Shown here piece after piece: positions 16,896-26,004 of a DNA stretch of 35,481 bases. This stretch comes from Megasphaera sp. NM10 (GTDB lineage Bacteria > Bacillota > Negativicutes > Veillonellales > Megasphaeraceae): positions 4-35,484 of the forward strand of contig NZ_APHY01000055.1 of assembly GCF_000417505.1 (NCBI RefSeq), given 5' to 3'. How positions within the stretch are numbered: position 1 is the first letter of the stretch; every line of letters starts with the position of its first letter. The notes under the pieces were generated by a model. It saw only the letters and a list, made by a program, of their open reading frames with translations, made no database searches and was not told where the DNA came from. The translations under genes and the position numbers were made by a program.

Positions 16896-17744
16896 TCACG
16901 AAAATTCCCCCTTCCCCATCCAGAGCAGGGCCGTCAGGACGGCGCCGCCGAGGCTGCGGGCCTTGTCGGAAATCGTAAAGCAATTCTCCCGTTCATCATC
17001 CCGCGGGTCGATGTCGGCTATCTTGAAGCCTTGCGGTACCTGATAGCCGTCACGGATCAGTCCCCGGACGAATCCCGTCAGCGACGCCAGAATCGGCGTC
17101 CCCATACATTCCGTCACAGCCATTCCAAAAGGGATGGGCTCTTCTGTCAGGACAGCCATGGGCTGTCCTTTTTTTACTTTATCGCCGATGTGGACCAATC
17201 CGTATACGAACCCGGCCTGCTGACTGTGGATGACGCGCTCTTTGCCGTAGCCGGCAATCAATCCGGGAATCCCCGTATTGGCGATAGCCGTGCCCTGCCA
17301 AATGATACGCCCCAGCTGGTGGCCCCGCTTGGTTTCAATGACGGCATCGACATCGACCCCGGCCGTAAATCCCGGCCCCAGGGCCACGGTATGACGTGCC
17401 ATACGCCGGTTCGTCCCCAAGTTCTTCTTAGCCAGGATGGCATCGACGACGGCCCAGGGCTTCAGCGCCGCAATCGACGCCCCTTCCGGGTCCACCAGCA
17501 AGGGAATGGCCTCGCCTTCCCAGGACTTCCGGACCTCGGCCAAAGACCGACAGCGGCAGCAAGTCAGATTCTCGACGGCAGCCGTCCCATCGTAGACGGC
17601 TTCACAGAGGGCCACCTGACGCCGGATAGCCGACGGCTTCTCCACTTCCAGCAGCAGCAGGCGGAACCCAGCCTCATACAAAGACTGGGCCACGCCCGTC
17701 GCCAGGTCCCCAGCCCCGCGGATAATGACCAATTTATCTTCCAT
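16896..17744 (-). CDS. yqeB: YqeB-family selenium-dependent molybdenum hydroxylase accessory protein
   Basis: A 282-residue protein of the YqeB (EF2563-type) family, found only with labile-selenium molybdenum hydroxylases. It opens with a dinucleotide-binding-like loop VIIRGAGDLATGVAQ. It continues with conserved KPWAVVDAILAKKNLGT, VALGPGFTAGVDVDAVIET, RGHQLG, and a biotinyl-like segment GDKVKKGQPMAVL near residue 200. Its molecular function is unproven. The ATG at 17744 has AAAGGTGG upstream; the ATG at 17777 is less well placed. Downstream fdhD starts three bases past its stop. A strong promoter lies at 17782-17811, so it need not depend on the xdh operon. Confidence 0.87.
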   Translation of the reverse strand: MEDKLVIIRGAGDLATGVAQSLYEAGFRLLLLEVEKPSAIRRQVALCEAVYDGTAAVENLTCCRCRSLAEVRKSWEGEAIPLLVDPEGASIAALKPWAVVDAILAKKNLGTNRRMARHTVALGPGFTAGVDVDAVIETKRGHQLGRIIWQGTAIANTGIPGLIAGYGKERVIHSQQAGFVYGLVHIGDKVKKGQPMAVLTEEPIPFGMAVTECMGTPILASLTGFVRGLIRDGYQVPQGFKIADIDPRDDERENCFTISDKARSLGGAVLTALLWMGKGEFS

Positions 17745-17781
17745 AAGACCACCTTTCCACATCGAAACATCAAACATCCCT

Positions 17782-17811
17782 ATTATAAGAGTGCTTGTCG
17801 CAAGACGTCAA
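17782..17811 (-). promoter_or_regulatory. Sigma-70-type promoter of yqeB-fdhD, inside a hairpin
   Basis: On the minus strand there is TTGACG at 17811-17806, an 18-base spacer, and a perfect TATAAT at 17787-17782, 38 bases before the yqeB ATG. The -35 and spacer are built from the hairpin at 17787-17819. Confidence 0.6.
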
Positions 17812-17819
17812 GCACTCTT
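17787..17819 (-). terminator. Terminator-like hairpin after the xdh operon
   Basis: An 11-bp perfect stem AAGAGTGCTTG / CAAGCACTCTT with an 11-base loop lies between the xdh stop and yqeB. On the minus strand only a short TCTTATAAT tail follows, so termination may be incomplete. Confidence 0.6.
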
Positions 17820-17841
17820 TAGTTGTTAGTGGCTAGCAGAC

Positions 17842-17888
17842 GGCTTTAAATTTAAGGCCCTCTTCTACAAACTACAAACTCTGTACTA
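17842..17888 (-). repeat. Interspersed about 47-bp intergenic repeat, copy 1
   Basis: Read on the minus strand it gives TAGTACAGAGTTTGTAGTTT, then GTAGAAG, a few variable bases and TTAAATTTAAAGCC. The same sequence, slightly varied, is on the plus strand at 26886-26933. The two copies therefore bracket the purine operon in opposite orientation. Confidence 0.6.
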
Positions 17889-17895
17889 CAAACTT

Positions 17896-20589
17896 TTATT
17901 TCTTTTTCTTCCGGCTATACGGCGTCCCTTCTAAGGGCAATGTTGTCTGGAACTGGCCGTTCCATTTATAGTAGGCTCCGGCTACGGCAGGTGCCGTCGG
18001 GATGGAGGTGATTTCGCCGACGCCGATGGCTCCGTAGGCTACGTCGACGCCTTCTTTTTCGATGGGAATGGCTTCGACGTCAGGGGCTTTATCGGCCCGG
18101 AACAGGCCCAGGGTCCCGAATTTGGCCGTCGGTTTACAGTGGTCCAACGGATATTGTTCCGTCAGAGCATAACCGCAGCCCATGACGGTGCCGCCTTCGA
18201 TCTGGCCTTCCAGGCTCTTGCGGTTGACGACGCGGCCGACGTCGTGGGCGGCGACCATTTTGCGGATGGTACCGTCGTCATTGAGGATGCAGACGTGTGT
18301 GGCATAGCCGTAGGCGACGTGTGATACGGGATGAGGGACGTCAGCGCCCATCTTGTCGGTCTTGCCCAGGTATTCGCCGATGTATTCCCGACCGTTGAGG
18401 ACATCTAAGTCGCTACGGTTGAAGCGGACGGCGGCCGTAGCGGGCGATTCTTTTTCTACCGTTACGCCTTCCAGGTAGTTGCTGGCATGGCTCGTTTCTT
18501 CATAAGGCAGGCCCTTGGCGGCAAAGAGGTCGCGCCGCAGCTGGACGGCGGCTCGCCGGGCCGCTTCCCCGGTCAACGTCGTCTGCCGCGAACCCGACGT
18601 CGTACCGGCATCGGGTGAGGTCGCCGTATTGGGCATATGCCATTTGATATCTTCAATGGGAAGACCTGCAGCCTGGGATACCATCTGGACCAGGACCGTG
18701 CCGACGCCCTGGCCGATGCAGGATGCCGACGAGTAAATGTGTACCCTGTCGTCTTTGACGACCAGACGGCAGCGGCCATAGTCGGGCAGGCCGACGCCGA
18801 CGCCGGAATTCTTCAAGGCACAGGCAATGCCAACATAAGGCCCGCTGTGATAGTACGCCTCTTTGACGGCATCCAGCGTTTCGGCCAAGCCTGTCGACGG
18901 GTCGGCAATCTGGCCATTGGGCAGGATGTCACCGGGCCGGATGGCATTGCGATATCGGATTTCCCACGGGTCGATGCCGACCAGTTCAGCCAGTTTATTT
19001 AAGTTTAATTCCGTGGCAAAAATGGTCTGAGTGACGCCAAATCCGCGGAAGGCTCCGGCTGGTGGATTGTTAGTGTAAACGGCTGTCCCGTCGATGTCGA
19101 TGGTCTGGTAGTTATAAGGCCCTGCCGCATGGGTACAGGCGCGCTGGAGAACGGGTCCGCCCAGGGAGGCATAGGCCCCGTTGTCGGTGACGGCGACGAG
19201 CTTCATAGCCGTCAGTTTCCCAGTTTCATCGCAGGCCGTCGTCATGTCCATGCTGAACTGATGGCGCTTGGGATGGATGAGGATGCTTTCCTGGCGCGTC
19301 AACTTCACTTTACATATCCGTTTACATACATAGGCGACGAGGGCAGCCAAATGCTGGACCGTCACGTCTTCCCGGCCGCCGAAGCCGCCGCCGACGAAGC
19401 AGTTCTCGACGATGACTTTTTCTTCCGGCAGGCCCAGCATGAGTGCCGTTTCCCGGCGCGTATCATAAATGCCCTGGTCCGACGAATAAACGAAGACGCC
19501 GTCATCAAAGGGCATGGCGACGGCACATTCCGGTTCCAGGAAGGCGTGTTCCGTCCATGGCGTTTCAAAGTGGTGCGTCACCTTATACTTCGAGGCGGCA
19601 ATGACGGCATCAGCGTCGCCGCGGACCAGGTGTTCATGGGCCAGGACGTTCGTACCAGCCGACGGGTGTACCAGCGGCGCCCCTTCTTTCAGGGCGTCGG
19701 CTGCACAGGTCAGGGCCGGCAGTTCTTCATATTCGATATCGACGAGCTTCTTAGCCTGTTCCAGGATTTCCGGCGTTTCCGCAGCCACCAGGGCGATGGC
19801 GTCGCCCAGGAAGTGCGTCGTCGAGCCGACGGGGATGAGCGTATCCCAATCGGTCTTCAAATGGCCGACTTTGACGGACCCGGGGATATCGTCTGCCGTC
19901 AGGACGCAGACGACACCGGGCAGGGCCTTGGCCTTTTCCGCATGGATGGCCTTGACGACAGCCCGCGGATAAGCGCTGCGGATGGCACTGCCGTAACACA
20001 TGCCGGGCAGGTCGACGGCGTCCAAATCATCTGTATATCTGCCGACGCCCAGGACTTTGGCCTTGACGTTGACGCGCTGGCAGGGAGCGCCGACGCCGCG
20101 GTAGCCGCCGCGGACGGGAAGAGGCTGGTCCGTGCGCAGCAAATCTGCTGCCATAGCGATGGCGTCGATGATTTTCTTATAACCCGTACAACGGCAGATA
20201 TTATTGCGGATGGCCGCGGCGATTTCCAGCCGCGACGGCGCCGGGTTGGCGTCGATGAGGGCCTTGCCGCACATGACCATGCCGGGGATGCAGAAGCCGC
20301 ACTGGACGGCGCCGGCTTCGCCAAAGGCGTAGACGAAGACGTCTTTTTCCCGCTTGGACAGCCCTTCGACGGTCAACACGTGTTTACCAGCCATGCGGCT
20401 GACCTTTTGGACACATGTCTTGGTCGCCTTGCCGTCGATGACGACCGTACAGGTTCCGCAGGCCCCTTCACTGCAGCCATCCTTGACGGATTTCAGGCGC
20501 AGGTCATTGCGCAGGACGTCGATGAGCTTGCGTTCTCCATCGGCTTCTATTTCACGGCCGTTTACCCATAGTTTACATAATTCACTCAT
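17896..20589 (-). CDS. xdh: Selenium-dependent xanthine dehydrogenase (fused 2Fe-2S and molybdopterin domains)
   Basis: An 897-residue molybdenum hydroxylase. The N terminus is a plant-type [2Fe-2S] domain (C39, C44, C47 in GCSEGACGTC) joined to the helical second [2Fe-2S] domain (CGFC near 98, CRCTGY near 133). From about residue 160 the large molybdopterin domain follows, with FVGGGFGGRED, GAFRGFG, and the catalytic-glutamate loop GAIGVGEI near the C terminus. The fused architecture without a FAD domain, the neighbouring yqeB/yqeC genes, and the ssnA-ygfK context match the Se_dep_XDH family, which carries a labile selenium ligand on Mo. Expected chemistry is hydroxylation of xanthine/hypoxanthine-type purines, or the reverse reduction of urate. 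Selenium would come from SelD (outside the window). No separate FAD subunit is encoded nearby. It starts after AGGAAGGTGG. Confidence 0.9.
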   Translation of the reverse strand: MSELCKLWVNGREIEADGERKLIDVLRNDLRLKSVKDGCSEGACGTCTVVIDGKATKTCVQKVSRMAGKHVLTVEGLSKREKDVFVYAFGEAGAVQCGFCIPGMVMCGKALIDANPAPSRLEIAAAIRNNICRCTGYKKIIDAIAMAADLLRTDQPLPVRGGYRGVGAPCQRVNVKAKVLGVGRYTDDLDAVDLPGMCYGSAIRSAYPRAVVKAIHAEKAKALPGVVCVLTADDIPGSVKVGHLKTDWDTLIPVGSTTHFLGDAIALVAAETPEILEQAKKLVDIEYEELPALTCAADALKEGAPLVHPSAGTNVLAHEHLVRGDADAVIAASKYKVTHHFETPWTEHAFLEPECAVAMPFDDGVFVYSSDQGIYDTRRETALMLGLPEEKVIVENCFVGGGFGGREDVTVQHLAALVAYVCKRICKVKLTRQESILIHPKRHQFSMDMTTACDETGKLTAMKLVAVTDNGAYASLGGPVLQRACTHAAGPYNYQTIDIDGTAVYTNNPPAGAFRGFGVTQTIFATELNLNKLAELVGIDPWEIRYRNAIRPGDILPNGQIADPSTGLAETLDAVKEAYYHSGPYVGIACALKNSGVGVGLPDYGRCRLVVKDDRVHIYSSASCIGQGVGTVLVQMVSQAAGLPIEDIKWHMPNTATSPDAGTTSGSRQTTLTGEAARRAAVQLRRDLFAAKGLPYEETSHASNYLEGVTVEKESPATAAVRFNRSDLDVLNGREYIGEYLGKTDKMGADVPHPVSHVAYGYATHVCILNDDGTIRKMVAAHDVGRVVNRKSLEGQIEGGTVMGCGYALTEQYPLDHCKPTAKFGTLGLFRADKAPDVEAIPIEKEGVDVAYGAIGVGEITSIPTAPAVAGAYYKWNGQFQTTLPLEGTPYSRKKKK

Positions 20590-20613
20590 AATGCCACCTT
20601 CCTATAATCAAGA

Positions 20614-21993
20614 TTATCTTTTATCGCGGAATCGATACAACAAGGTTCCATAGCCGCGTTTTCCACAGAATTGATTGTCTTTGGCGATGATTTCGCCGCG
20701 GAGCATGGTCAGGCGGATCGTCGCCTGGACCGTCATGCCTTCATAGGGCGAATAGCCGCAGGTCGTGTGCAGGTTCTCCCTGGCAAAGGTCCGCGTCCCT
20801 TTCGGATCGATGAGGACGATGTCGGCATCGCTGCCGGGCAGCAGCGTCCCTTTGCGCGGATAGAGGCCAAAGATTTTGGCCACATTGGCACTGGTCACCT
20901 GGACGAAGCGCTCCAGGGTCAGCCGGCCTTTCAGGACGCCTTCACTGAACAGCAGGGGCATCCGTTCTTCGACGCCGGATACGCCGCCGGGACAGTTCCG
21001 GAAATCGCTGACATTCTCCTGTTTTTCAGCTATCGTAAAGGGGCAGTGGTCCGTCGCTACGGTCTGGATCGTCCCGTCGGCCAGGGCCTGCCACAGGGCC
21101 TGGTTGTCTTCGGCTTTCCGCAGCGGCGGCGCCAGCATGTATTTAATGCCTTCCATAGGGCCGCCGTGACGGAATTTCTCTTCTGTCAGCAATAAGTATT
21201 GCGGACACGTTTCACTGTAAATATGACGCTGGCCTTGGCGCCGGGCCAGGCGCAGCTGGTCCAGGCTCTCATGGGCCGACGTGTGGACGATATAGACCGG
21301 CGCATCGCCACAAGCCCGGGCTGCCGCCAGGACACGGCTCACGGCTGCGGCTTCGGCCACGTTGGGCCGCGTCTTCGCCTGGCCGATGGGCTGCAGGTCC
21401 TGCGGTCCCAGGGCATCCCGCAGGGCGTTGGTAATGCCGTCGCTTTCGGCATGGACCGTGAGCAGGCCGCCATGCTTCTTGATGACCGGCAGGAGCTGCA
21501 TCAGTTTCTTCTCGCCGACGGGATAGCCATACGTCGTATAGGCTTTGAAACTGGGAAAACCTTCGTCGATGAGCTGGCCCAATTCCTGCAGGACCTGGTC
21601 GTCGACATGCTGGATGACGCCATGGAAGCTGTAGTCGACCGGGCAGGGCACGGCCAGTTTCCGGTACCGTTCAAAGGGATAGCGCAGGGAACAGCCGGCC
21701 GGGCCAAAGGCCATATGATCCAGGATGGTCGTCGTGCCGCCGCAGGCCGCTGCCACGCCACCGCTGTAAAAGTCATCGCACGCGCGGTACTGCGGCGACT
21801 GCTGCAGGTCCATATGGGTGTGGGCATCGATGCCGCCAGGGCAGACATAGAGGCCGTCGGCGTCGATGACCTGTTCATGACCGCTGTGCACAGCCTGTCC
21901 CAAGGCCTGGATTTTTCCCTCACGGACGGTAACGTCGGCCCGGAAATGTTCCCCTTCCAGGCAGACCGTCCCGTTTTTGATGACGTAATCCAT
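20614..21993 (-). CDS. hyuA: Dihydropyrimidinase-family hydantoinase (HyuA/YgeZ-like)
   Basis: A 459-residue metal-dependent cyclic amidohydrolase. All binuclear-site ligands are visible: H58 and H60 in GIDAHTHMD, the lysine to be carboxylated K150 in PSFKAYTTYG, H181 in TVHAES, H237 in YIVHTSA, and D315 in VATDHCPF. The family opens hydantoins, dihydropyrimidines or related rings; in this cluster it probably opens a purine breakdown intermediate. It is preceded by ygfK with a 17-base gap holding GAAAGGGAAA, and followed by xdh after 24 bases, so it lies in the middle of the ssnA-ygfK-hyuA-xdh operon. Confidence 0.88.
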   Translation of the reverse strand: MDYVIKNGTVCLEGEHFRADVTVREGKIQALGQAVHSGHEQVIDADGLYVCPGGIDAHTHMDLQQSPQYRACDDFYSGGVAAACGGTTTILDHMAFGPAGCSLRYPFERYRKLAVPCPVDYSFHGVIQHVDDQVLQELGQLIDEGFPSFKAYTTYGYPVGEKKLMQLLPVIKKHGGLLTVHAESDGITNALRDALGPQDLQPIGQAKTRPNVAEAAAVSRVLAAARACGDAPVYIVHTSAHESLDQLRLARRQGQRHIYSETCPQYLLLTEEKFRHGGPMEGIKYMLAPPLRKAEDNQALWQALADGTIQTVATDHCPFTIAEKQENVSDFRNCPGGVSGVEERMPLLFSEGVLKGRLTLERFVQVTSANVAKIFGLYPRKGTLLPGSDADIVLIDPKGTRTFARENLHTTCGYSPYEGMTVQATIRLTMLRGEIIAKDNQFCGKRGYGTLLYRFRDKR

Positions 21994-22010
21994 GGTTTTC
22001 CCTTCTTTCT

Positions 22011-24521
22011 CTATTCAATCAGCAGGTAATCGTAATCGCGGCAGACCGTTTCCATGAAGGTCCGCAGGTCTTCCGGGATTGCTTCATCAGCCGTCCCTAA
22101 AGTCGTCGTCCGGATTTCTCCATCCAGGCGGACTTTGCAGAAGCCGCTGGCCTTGTCGAGGACGGCAAAGCCCGAATTATCGCTGTGGTCTAAATCGTCT
22201 TCATTAGCGAAGAGTGTAAACTTATCTACATACGGCGCACCGCCCCAGGGACAGAAGGTCCGGCAGTTGCCACATTCGTTACACATGTAGTCAATATGCA
22301 GAATCTGAGCCTGCATATGGCCCGGTACCTGGATGGCTGTATTGGCCCGATTGGGGCAGACTTCCGTACAGACTTCGCAGACGCTGTCACAATGGAGGCA
22401 GCGGCCGTCACAGCCTGTTTCCGGTGCCGTCTCCAGAATACCCCGCTTCGAGTAAACGTCGTTTACATCAGCTGGAATCAGGGTATCGACACTGGCCATC
22501 TGGCCTAAAATGCCTTCCGCCGCCCGCTTGCCGTCGGCAATACATTCGACGACGGATGTCGTCTTGCCGTAATGGCCATCGCCGATGACGGTCAGGCCTT
22601 CGATGGCGCCGGCCAGGGTGTCACCGATTTTCCCTTTGACGCCGCAGGCCGCCAGGATGATGTCATAGCCCTGCAATTCGTCGAGCGAGGCGATGGCCCT
22701 GCCGACGACGAGATGGACACCCATCTTTTCGATGAGGGCTACATCCTTGTCGATGGCTTCTGGTGAAATCTGCCCTTTCTTTTCACACAAGAAGGTCCGC
22801 ACCAGGCCGCCAGGTTCGTCGTTCTTATCGAAGACGGTCACATCCAGGCCGCCGCGGGCCAGGAAATAAGCCGCCGACAGTCCGGCCGGACCGGCGCCGA
22901 TGACAGCCGCTTTTCTCCCATTGGACGGCGTGGCCTGCAAAGTCGTCATGACGCTGGCATAGCCTTTTTCAGCAGCTATCAGCTTATTGCGCCGGATTTC
23001 AACAGGGGCATCACAGAAATTGCGCGTACAGCTGTTCATACAGGTATGGTAGCAGACGGTCCCCGTCGTAAAGGGCAGGGGATTCTTTTCCAGAATAATC
23101 TGCAGGGCCTGGTCATATTTCCCGGCGGCGACGAGGTCCATATAGGCCGGGATATCCTGATGGATGGGGCAAGTCTGGCTGCACGGTGCCATGAAGCAGT
23201 CCATCAAGGGCAGTGCCTGGTCGTTCTTGCGCTGCTGGGCCTTCGGGTCCAGACGGGCATAGTGGGCATCATCTTGAGCCTTAGCCAGCAAGTCATCCAG
23301 GGCCTTGACGTTTACACGAGTAAACGCCTGTCCACGCTGACCTTCAAAACACTGTGCCAGCTGGGCAAAGCGTTCATAGCCACCGGGCTTGAGCAGCGTC
23401 GTCGCCACCGTGACCGGCCAGATGCCGGCCCGGACGATATTCTTGATGTTGTGGGCATCGGCACCGCCGCTGTAAGAAATACGCAGGCTGCCGTCAAAGG
23501 CTTCACTCAGCTTCTTGGCCACATTCATGGACAGGAAAAAGAGGGGCTTGCCGGACATATACATTTCCGTCCCCGGCAATTCATGGCGCGTAATGTCGAC
23601 GGGGAAGGTATTGGTCAGTTTGACGCCGAACAACAGGCCTTCCTCTTTACCCGCTTCCTGCAGCCCCTTGAGCATGGGTACGGCATCACGGTACTGTAAA
23701 TCCGCCTTGAAATGGCTGTCATCGAAGACCATATGGCCATAGCCCAGGTCATCCATGCATTTCCGGACGAAGTCATAGCCCAGTAAGGTCGGGTTGCATT
23801 TGACGAAGGTATTGAGGTGTTTTTCTTTCAGTAAATAGCGGGCAATCCGTTCGATTTCATCGGGCGGACAGCCGTGCATGGTCGAGACCGTGACAGAGTT
23901 GCAGATTTCTGCCGGAATGGCTTCGACGTCTTCCCGACGGAGTTTCTGGAACCGGTCCAGATGGGCCAGGAGCCAGGCTTTGCACTCGGCAAAGATAGCC
24001 GTATGGGATGCGTCTTTCAGATTTTCGATGAACGAATCGATTTTTGCCGTCTGTATCCCTGCCAGGTCGTAGCCGACGGACATGTTGAACTGCATCCCGT
24101 CCGGACTTCCTAAGCCGTATTCGACGGCCATGACGTGGACCAGGAACCAGGCCTTGACGTATTCTTCCAGGGCCTTGGGGACGGTCAGTTCCGTCGACCA
24201 TTCGACATTGTAACATTCATCGTCGGCCTTGATGCAGGGTTTGGGAACGGGCAGGTCTTCGCCGTCGATTTTCTGGACCGTCTTCAGTTCAAAGAAGCGC
24301 GCTCCCGCCGCATAGCCGGCAGCGATATTCTGGGCCAGCTGGGTATGGGGACCGGCAGCCGGGCCAAAGGGCATTTCCAGCGGTCTGTCAAAGATAGTAT
24401 ATGTCCGATTCGGGTCGGCCTGTAGGCGATGGTGGACGCCAAAGATCGTCCCTGACGGCGCTTCGGTCAGGACCCAGTTCATCAATTTTCCAAAGGGAAT
24501 GGATGTCATGCGATCACTCAT
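22011..24521 (-). CDS. ygfK: YgfK-family putative selenate reductase / purine-catabolism oxidoreductase, shortened
   Basis: An 836-residue iron-sulfur flavoprotein matching YgfK. The first 430 residues form a dihydroorotate-dehydrogenase-like barrel region (GPAAGPHTQLAQNI, ELKTVQKIDGEDLP, STMHGCPPDEIERI, SYSGGADAHNIK). A glutamate-synthase-like cysteine domain follows near 435-500 (CSQTCPIHQDIPAY). An FAD-binding motif VIGAGPAGLSAAYFLARGG lies at about 538 and its second half, VIGDGHYGK, at about 641. C-terminal ferredoxin cysteines lie near 699-760. E. coli YgfK has about 1030 residues; here the roughly 190-residue insert carrying the NAD(P)-binding Rossmann fold is absent without a frameshift. 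It probably passes electrons between Fe-S/flavin centres, perhaps with Xdh. The ATG at 24521 has AAGGAGG; the ATG at 24548 would overlap ssnA. Confidence 0.88.
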   Translation of the reverse strand: MSDRMTSIPFGKLMNWVLTEAPSGTIFGVHHRLQADPNRTYTIFDRPLEMPFGPAAGPHTQLAQNIAAGYAAGARFFELKTVQKIDGEDLPVPKPCIKADDECYNVEWSTELTVPKALEEYVKAWFLVHVMAVEYGLGSPDGMQFNMSVGYDLAGIQTAKIDSFIENLKDASHTAIFAECKAWLLAHLDRFQKLRREDVEAIPAEICNSVTVSTMHGCPPDEIERIARYLLKEKHLNTFVKCNPTLLGYDFVRKCMDDLGYGHMVFDDSHFKADLQYRDAVPMLKGLQEAGKEEGLLFGVKLTNTFPVDITRHELPGTEMYMSGKPLFFLSMNVAKKLSEAFDGSLRISYSGGADAHNIKNIVRAGIWPVTVATTLLKPGGYERFAQLAQCFEGQRGQAFTRVNVKALDDLLAKAQDDAHYARLDPKAQQRKNDQALPLMDCFMAPCSQTCPIHQDIPAYMDLVAAGKYDQALQIILEKNPLPFTTGTVCYHTCMNSCTRNFCDAPVEIRRNKLIAAEKGYASVMTTLQATPSNGRKAAVIGAGPAGLSAAYFLARGGLDVTVFDKNDEPGGLVRTFLCEKKGQISPEAIDKDVALIEKMGVHLVVGRAIASLDELQGYDIILAACGVKGKIGDTLAGAIEGLTVIGDGHYGKTTSVVECIADGKRAAEGILGQMASVDTLIPADVNDVYSKRGILETAPETGCDGRCLHCDSVCEVCTEVCPNRANTAIQVPGHMQAQILHIDYMCNECGNCRTFCPWGGAPYVDKFTLFANEDDLDHSDNSGFAVLDKASGFCKVRLDGEIRTTTLGTADEAIPEDLRTFMETVCRDYDYLLIE

Positions 24522-24534
24522 GATAGATTCCTCC

Positions 24535-25872
24535 TTATAAGTATCCATTAATGCGTCCGGCCAGGGTCGCTGCGCCTTCGCGGATTTTAGCCATCAGGGC
24601 TTCTTCATCGACACCGGTGAGCTGGCGGTTTTCCATGAGGACTTTGCCATTGGCAATAGTCGTGACGACATCGTGGCCGCTCATGCCGAATAAGATGTGA
24701 CTGTTGATGTTTTCTTCATTCATCGGCGTCGGAGCAATGTAATCCATGACGATGACGTCGGCTGCAGCCCCTTCTGCCAGTACGCCTAAGGGCTTCTTGA
24801 AATAGCGGTTGGCCATGGCTGCGTTGTTATAGAACAGCATCTGCGGTACTTCAGCCCAGGCGGCTGTAGCGTCGCAGAGATGGTGTTTGTGCAGGATATT
24901 GGCGACTTTATAGGACTCAATCATATCGTGCGTATAGCCATCGGTCCCCAAGCCGGTCAGGATACCGCGGTGGACCATGTCCATCGTCGGCGGGCAGCCA
25001 CAGGCATTGCCCATGTTCGATTCCGGATTGTGGACGACCATGGTATTTGTCGCCTTGATGAGGTCCATTTCGTGGGGATTGACGTGGATGCAGTGGCCGA
25101 GCAGGGTCTTGGGCCCTAAGATATTCCAGTCATAAAGGCGGTCGATAATGCGTTTACCGTGTTTCTTCAGACAATCCTGCAAGTCTTCGATGCCTTCGGC
25201 GACGTGGATGTGGTAACCCACGCCGTCCGGTTTATGTTCGGCTGCCAGGGCCATCGTTTTGTCGCTGATGGTAAATTGGGCATGCATGCCCATCATGCCG
25301 GCAATCATGTCCGTCGTGTCGGCCTGAGCGTGGCGGATCCAGGCTTCATTTTCCAGGACTGCCTGGCAAGCTTTATCCTGACCGTCGCGGTCGGAGACTT
25401 CGTAGCACAGACACGAGCGGACGCCCAGTTCCTGCGCTGCCTGGCCGATGGCAAAGAGGCTGTCCTTGATTTCACCAAAACTGGCGTGATGGTCGAAGAC
25501 TGTCGTCACGCCGTTCTTGATACATTCGACATACGTTTCCATGGCGCTCAAATAAGTCAGGTCGTTGGTCAAGTGACGGTCGATGTTCCACCACAGGCCG
25601 TCGAGGATGTCCAGGAAGCCCTTGGGCGCATAGCCGTCGATATTCATACCCCTGGCCATGGCGCTGTAAATATGCTCGTGAACGTTGATGAAAGCCGGCA
25701 TGATGACACCGCCTTTGGCATCGATAAAAGCGGCGTCTGGATAGGCTCGGCGGATTTCTGCCGTCTGGCCGACGCGGCAGATTGTCGTGCCGTCTATGGC
25801 TACGGCGCCATCAGGGAAATATTGATTCTTCGCGTCGCGGGTAACGACGTGACCGTTTCCGACGATTAACAT
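24535..25872 (-). CDS. ssnA: SsnA, putative aminohydrolase of the purine cluster
   Basis: A 445-residue member of the amidohydrolase superfamily, subgroup of guanine deaminase/chlorohydrolase-type deaminases. It shows INVHEHIYSAMARG (metal-binding histidines), YHIHVAEG, LLGHCIHVNPHE and TGLGTDGYTHDM (the metal-binding Asp). SsnA is conserved in the selenium-dependent purine gene set and likely deaminates a purine or purine-derived intermediate; its exact substrate is unproven. It is the first gene of the leftward operon. The start has a perfect AGGAGG seven bases upstream, and a TTGACA promoter lies at 25964-25992. Confidence 0.88.
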   Translation of the reverse strand: MLIVGNGHVVTRDAKNQYFPDGAVAIDGTTICRVGQTAEIRRAYPDAAFIDAKGGVIMPAFINVHEHIYSAMARGMNIDGYAPKGFLDILDGLWWNIDRHLTNDLTYLSAMETYVECIKNGVTTVFDHHASFGEIKDSLFAIGQAAQELGVRSCLCYEVSDRDGQDKACQAVLENEAWIRHAQADTTDMIAGMMGMHAQFTISDKTMALAAEHKPDGVGYHIHVAEGIEDLQDCLKKHGKRIIDRLYDWNILGPKTLLGHCIHVNPHEMDLIKATNTMVVHNPESNMGNACGCPPTMDMVHRGILTGLGTDGYTHDMIESYKVANILHKHHLCDATAAWAEVPQMLFYNNAAMANRYFKKPLGVLAEGAAADVIVMDYIAPTPMNEENINSHILFGMSGHDVVTTIANGKVLMENRQLTGVDEEALMAKIREGAATLAGRINGYL

Positions 25873-25963
25873 AAGTATACCTCCTCTATGCTATACAAAT
25901 CATAAATCATAAGATTTCTTGCAGTTAATGCATGTTATTTGTGTCATTCTCGTATCTATCTTA

Positions 25964-25992
25964 ATAGTAACCCGTTCCGCCTTACCTGTCAA
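25964..25992 (-). promoter_or_regulatory. Promoter of the ssnA-ygfK-hyuA-xdh operon
   Basis: On the minus strand there is a consensus TTGACA at 25992-25987, a 17-base spacer, and TACTAT at 25969-25964. The poor -10 paired with a palindrome just upstream (26005-26019) suggests activation. Confidence 0.65.
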
Positions 25993-26004
25993 TTTTTTTT
26001 TAGT

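Noticed and set aside
19129-20571. 480-residue open frame on the plus strand
   Set aside because: It is antisense to the N-terminal half of the xanthine dehydrogenase, with no recognisable domain and a residue composition typical of shadow frames.
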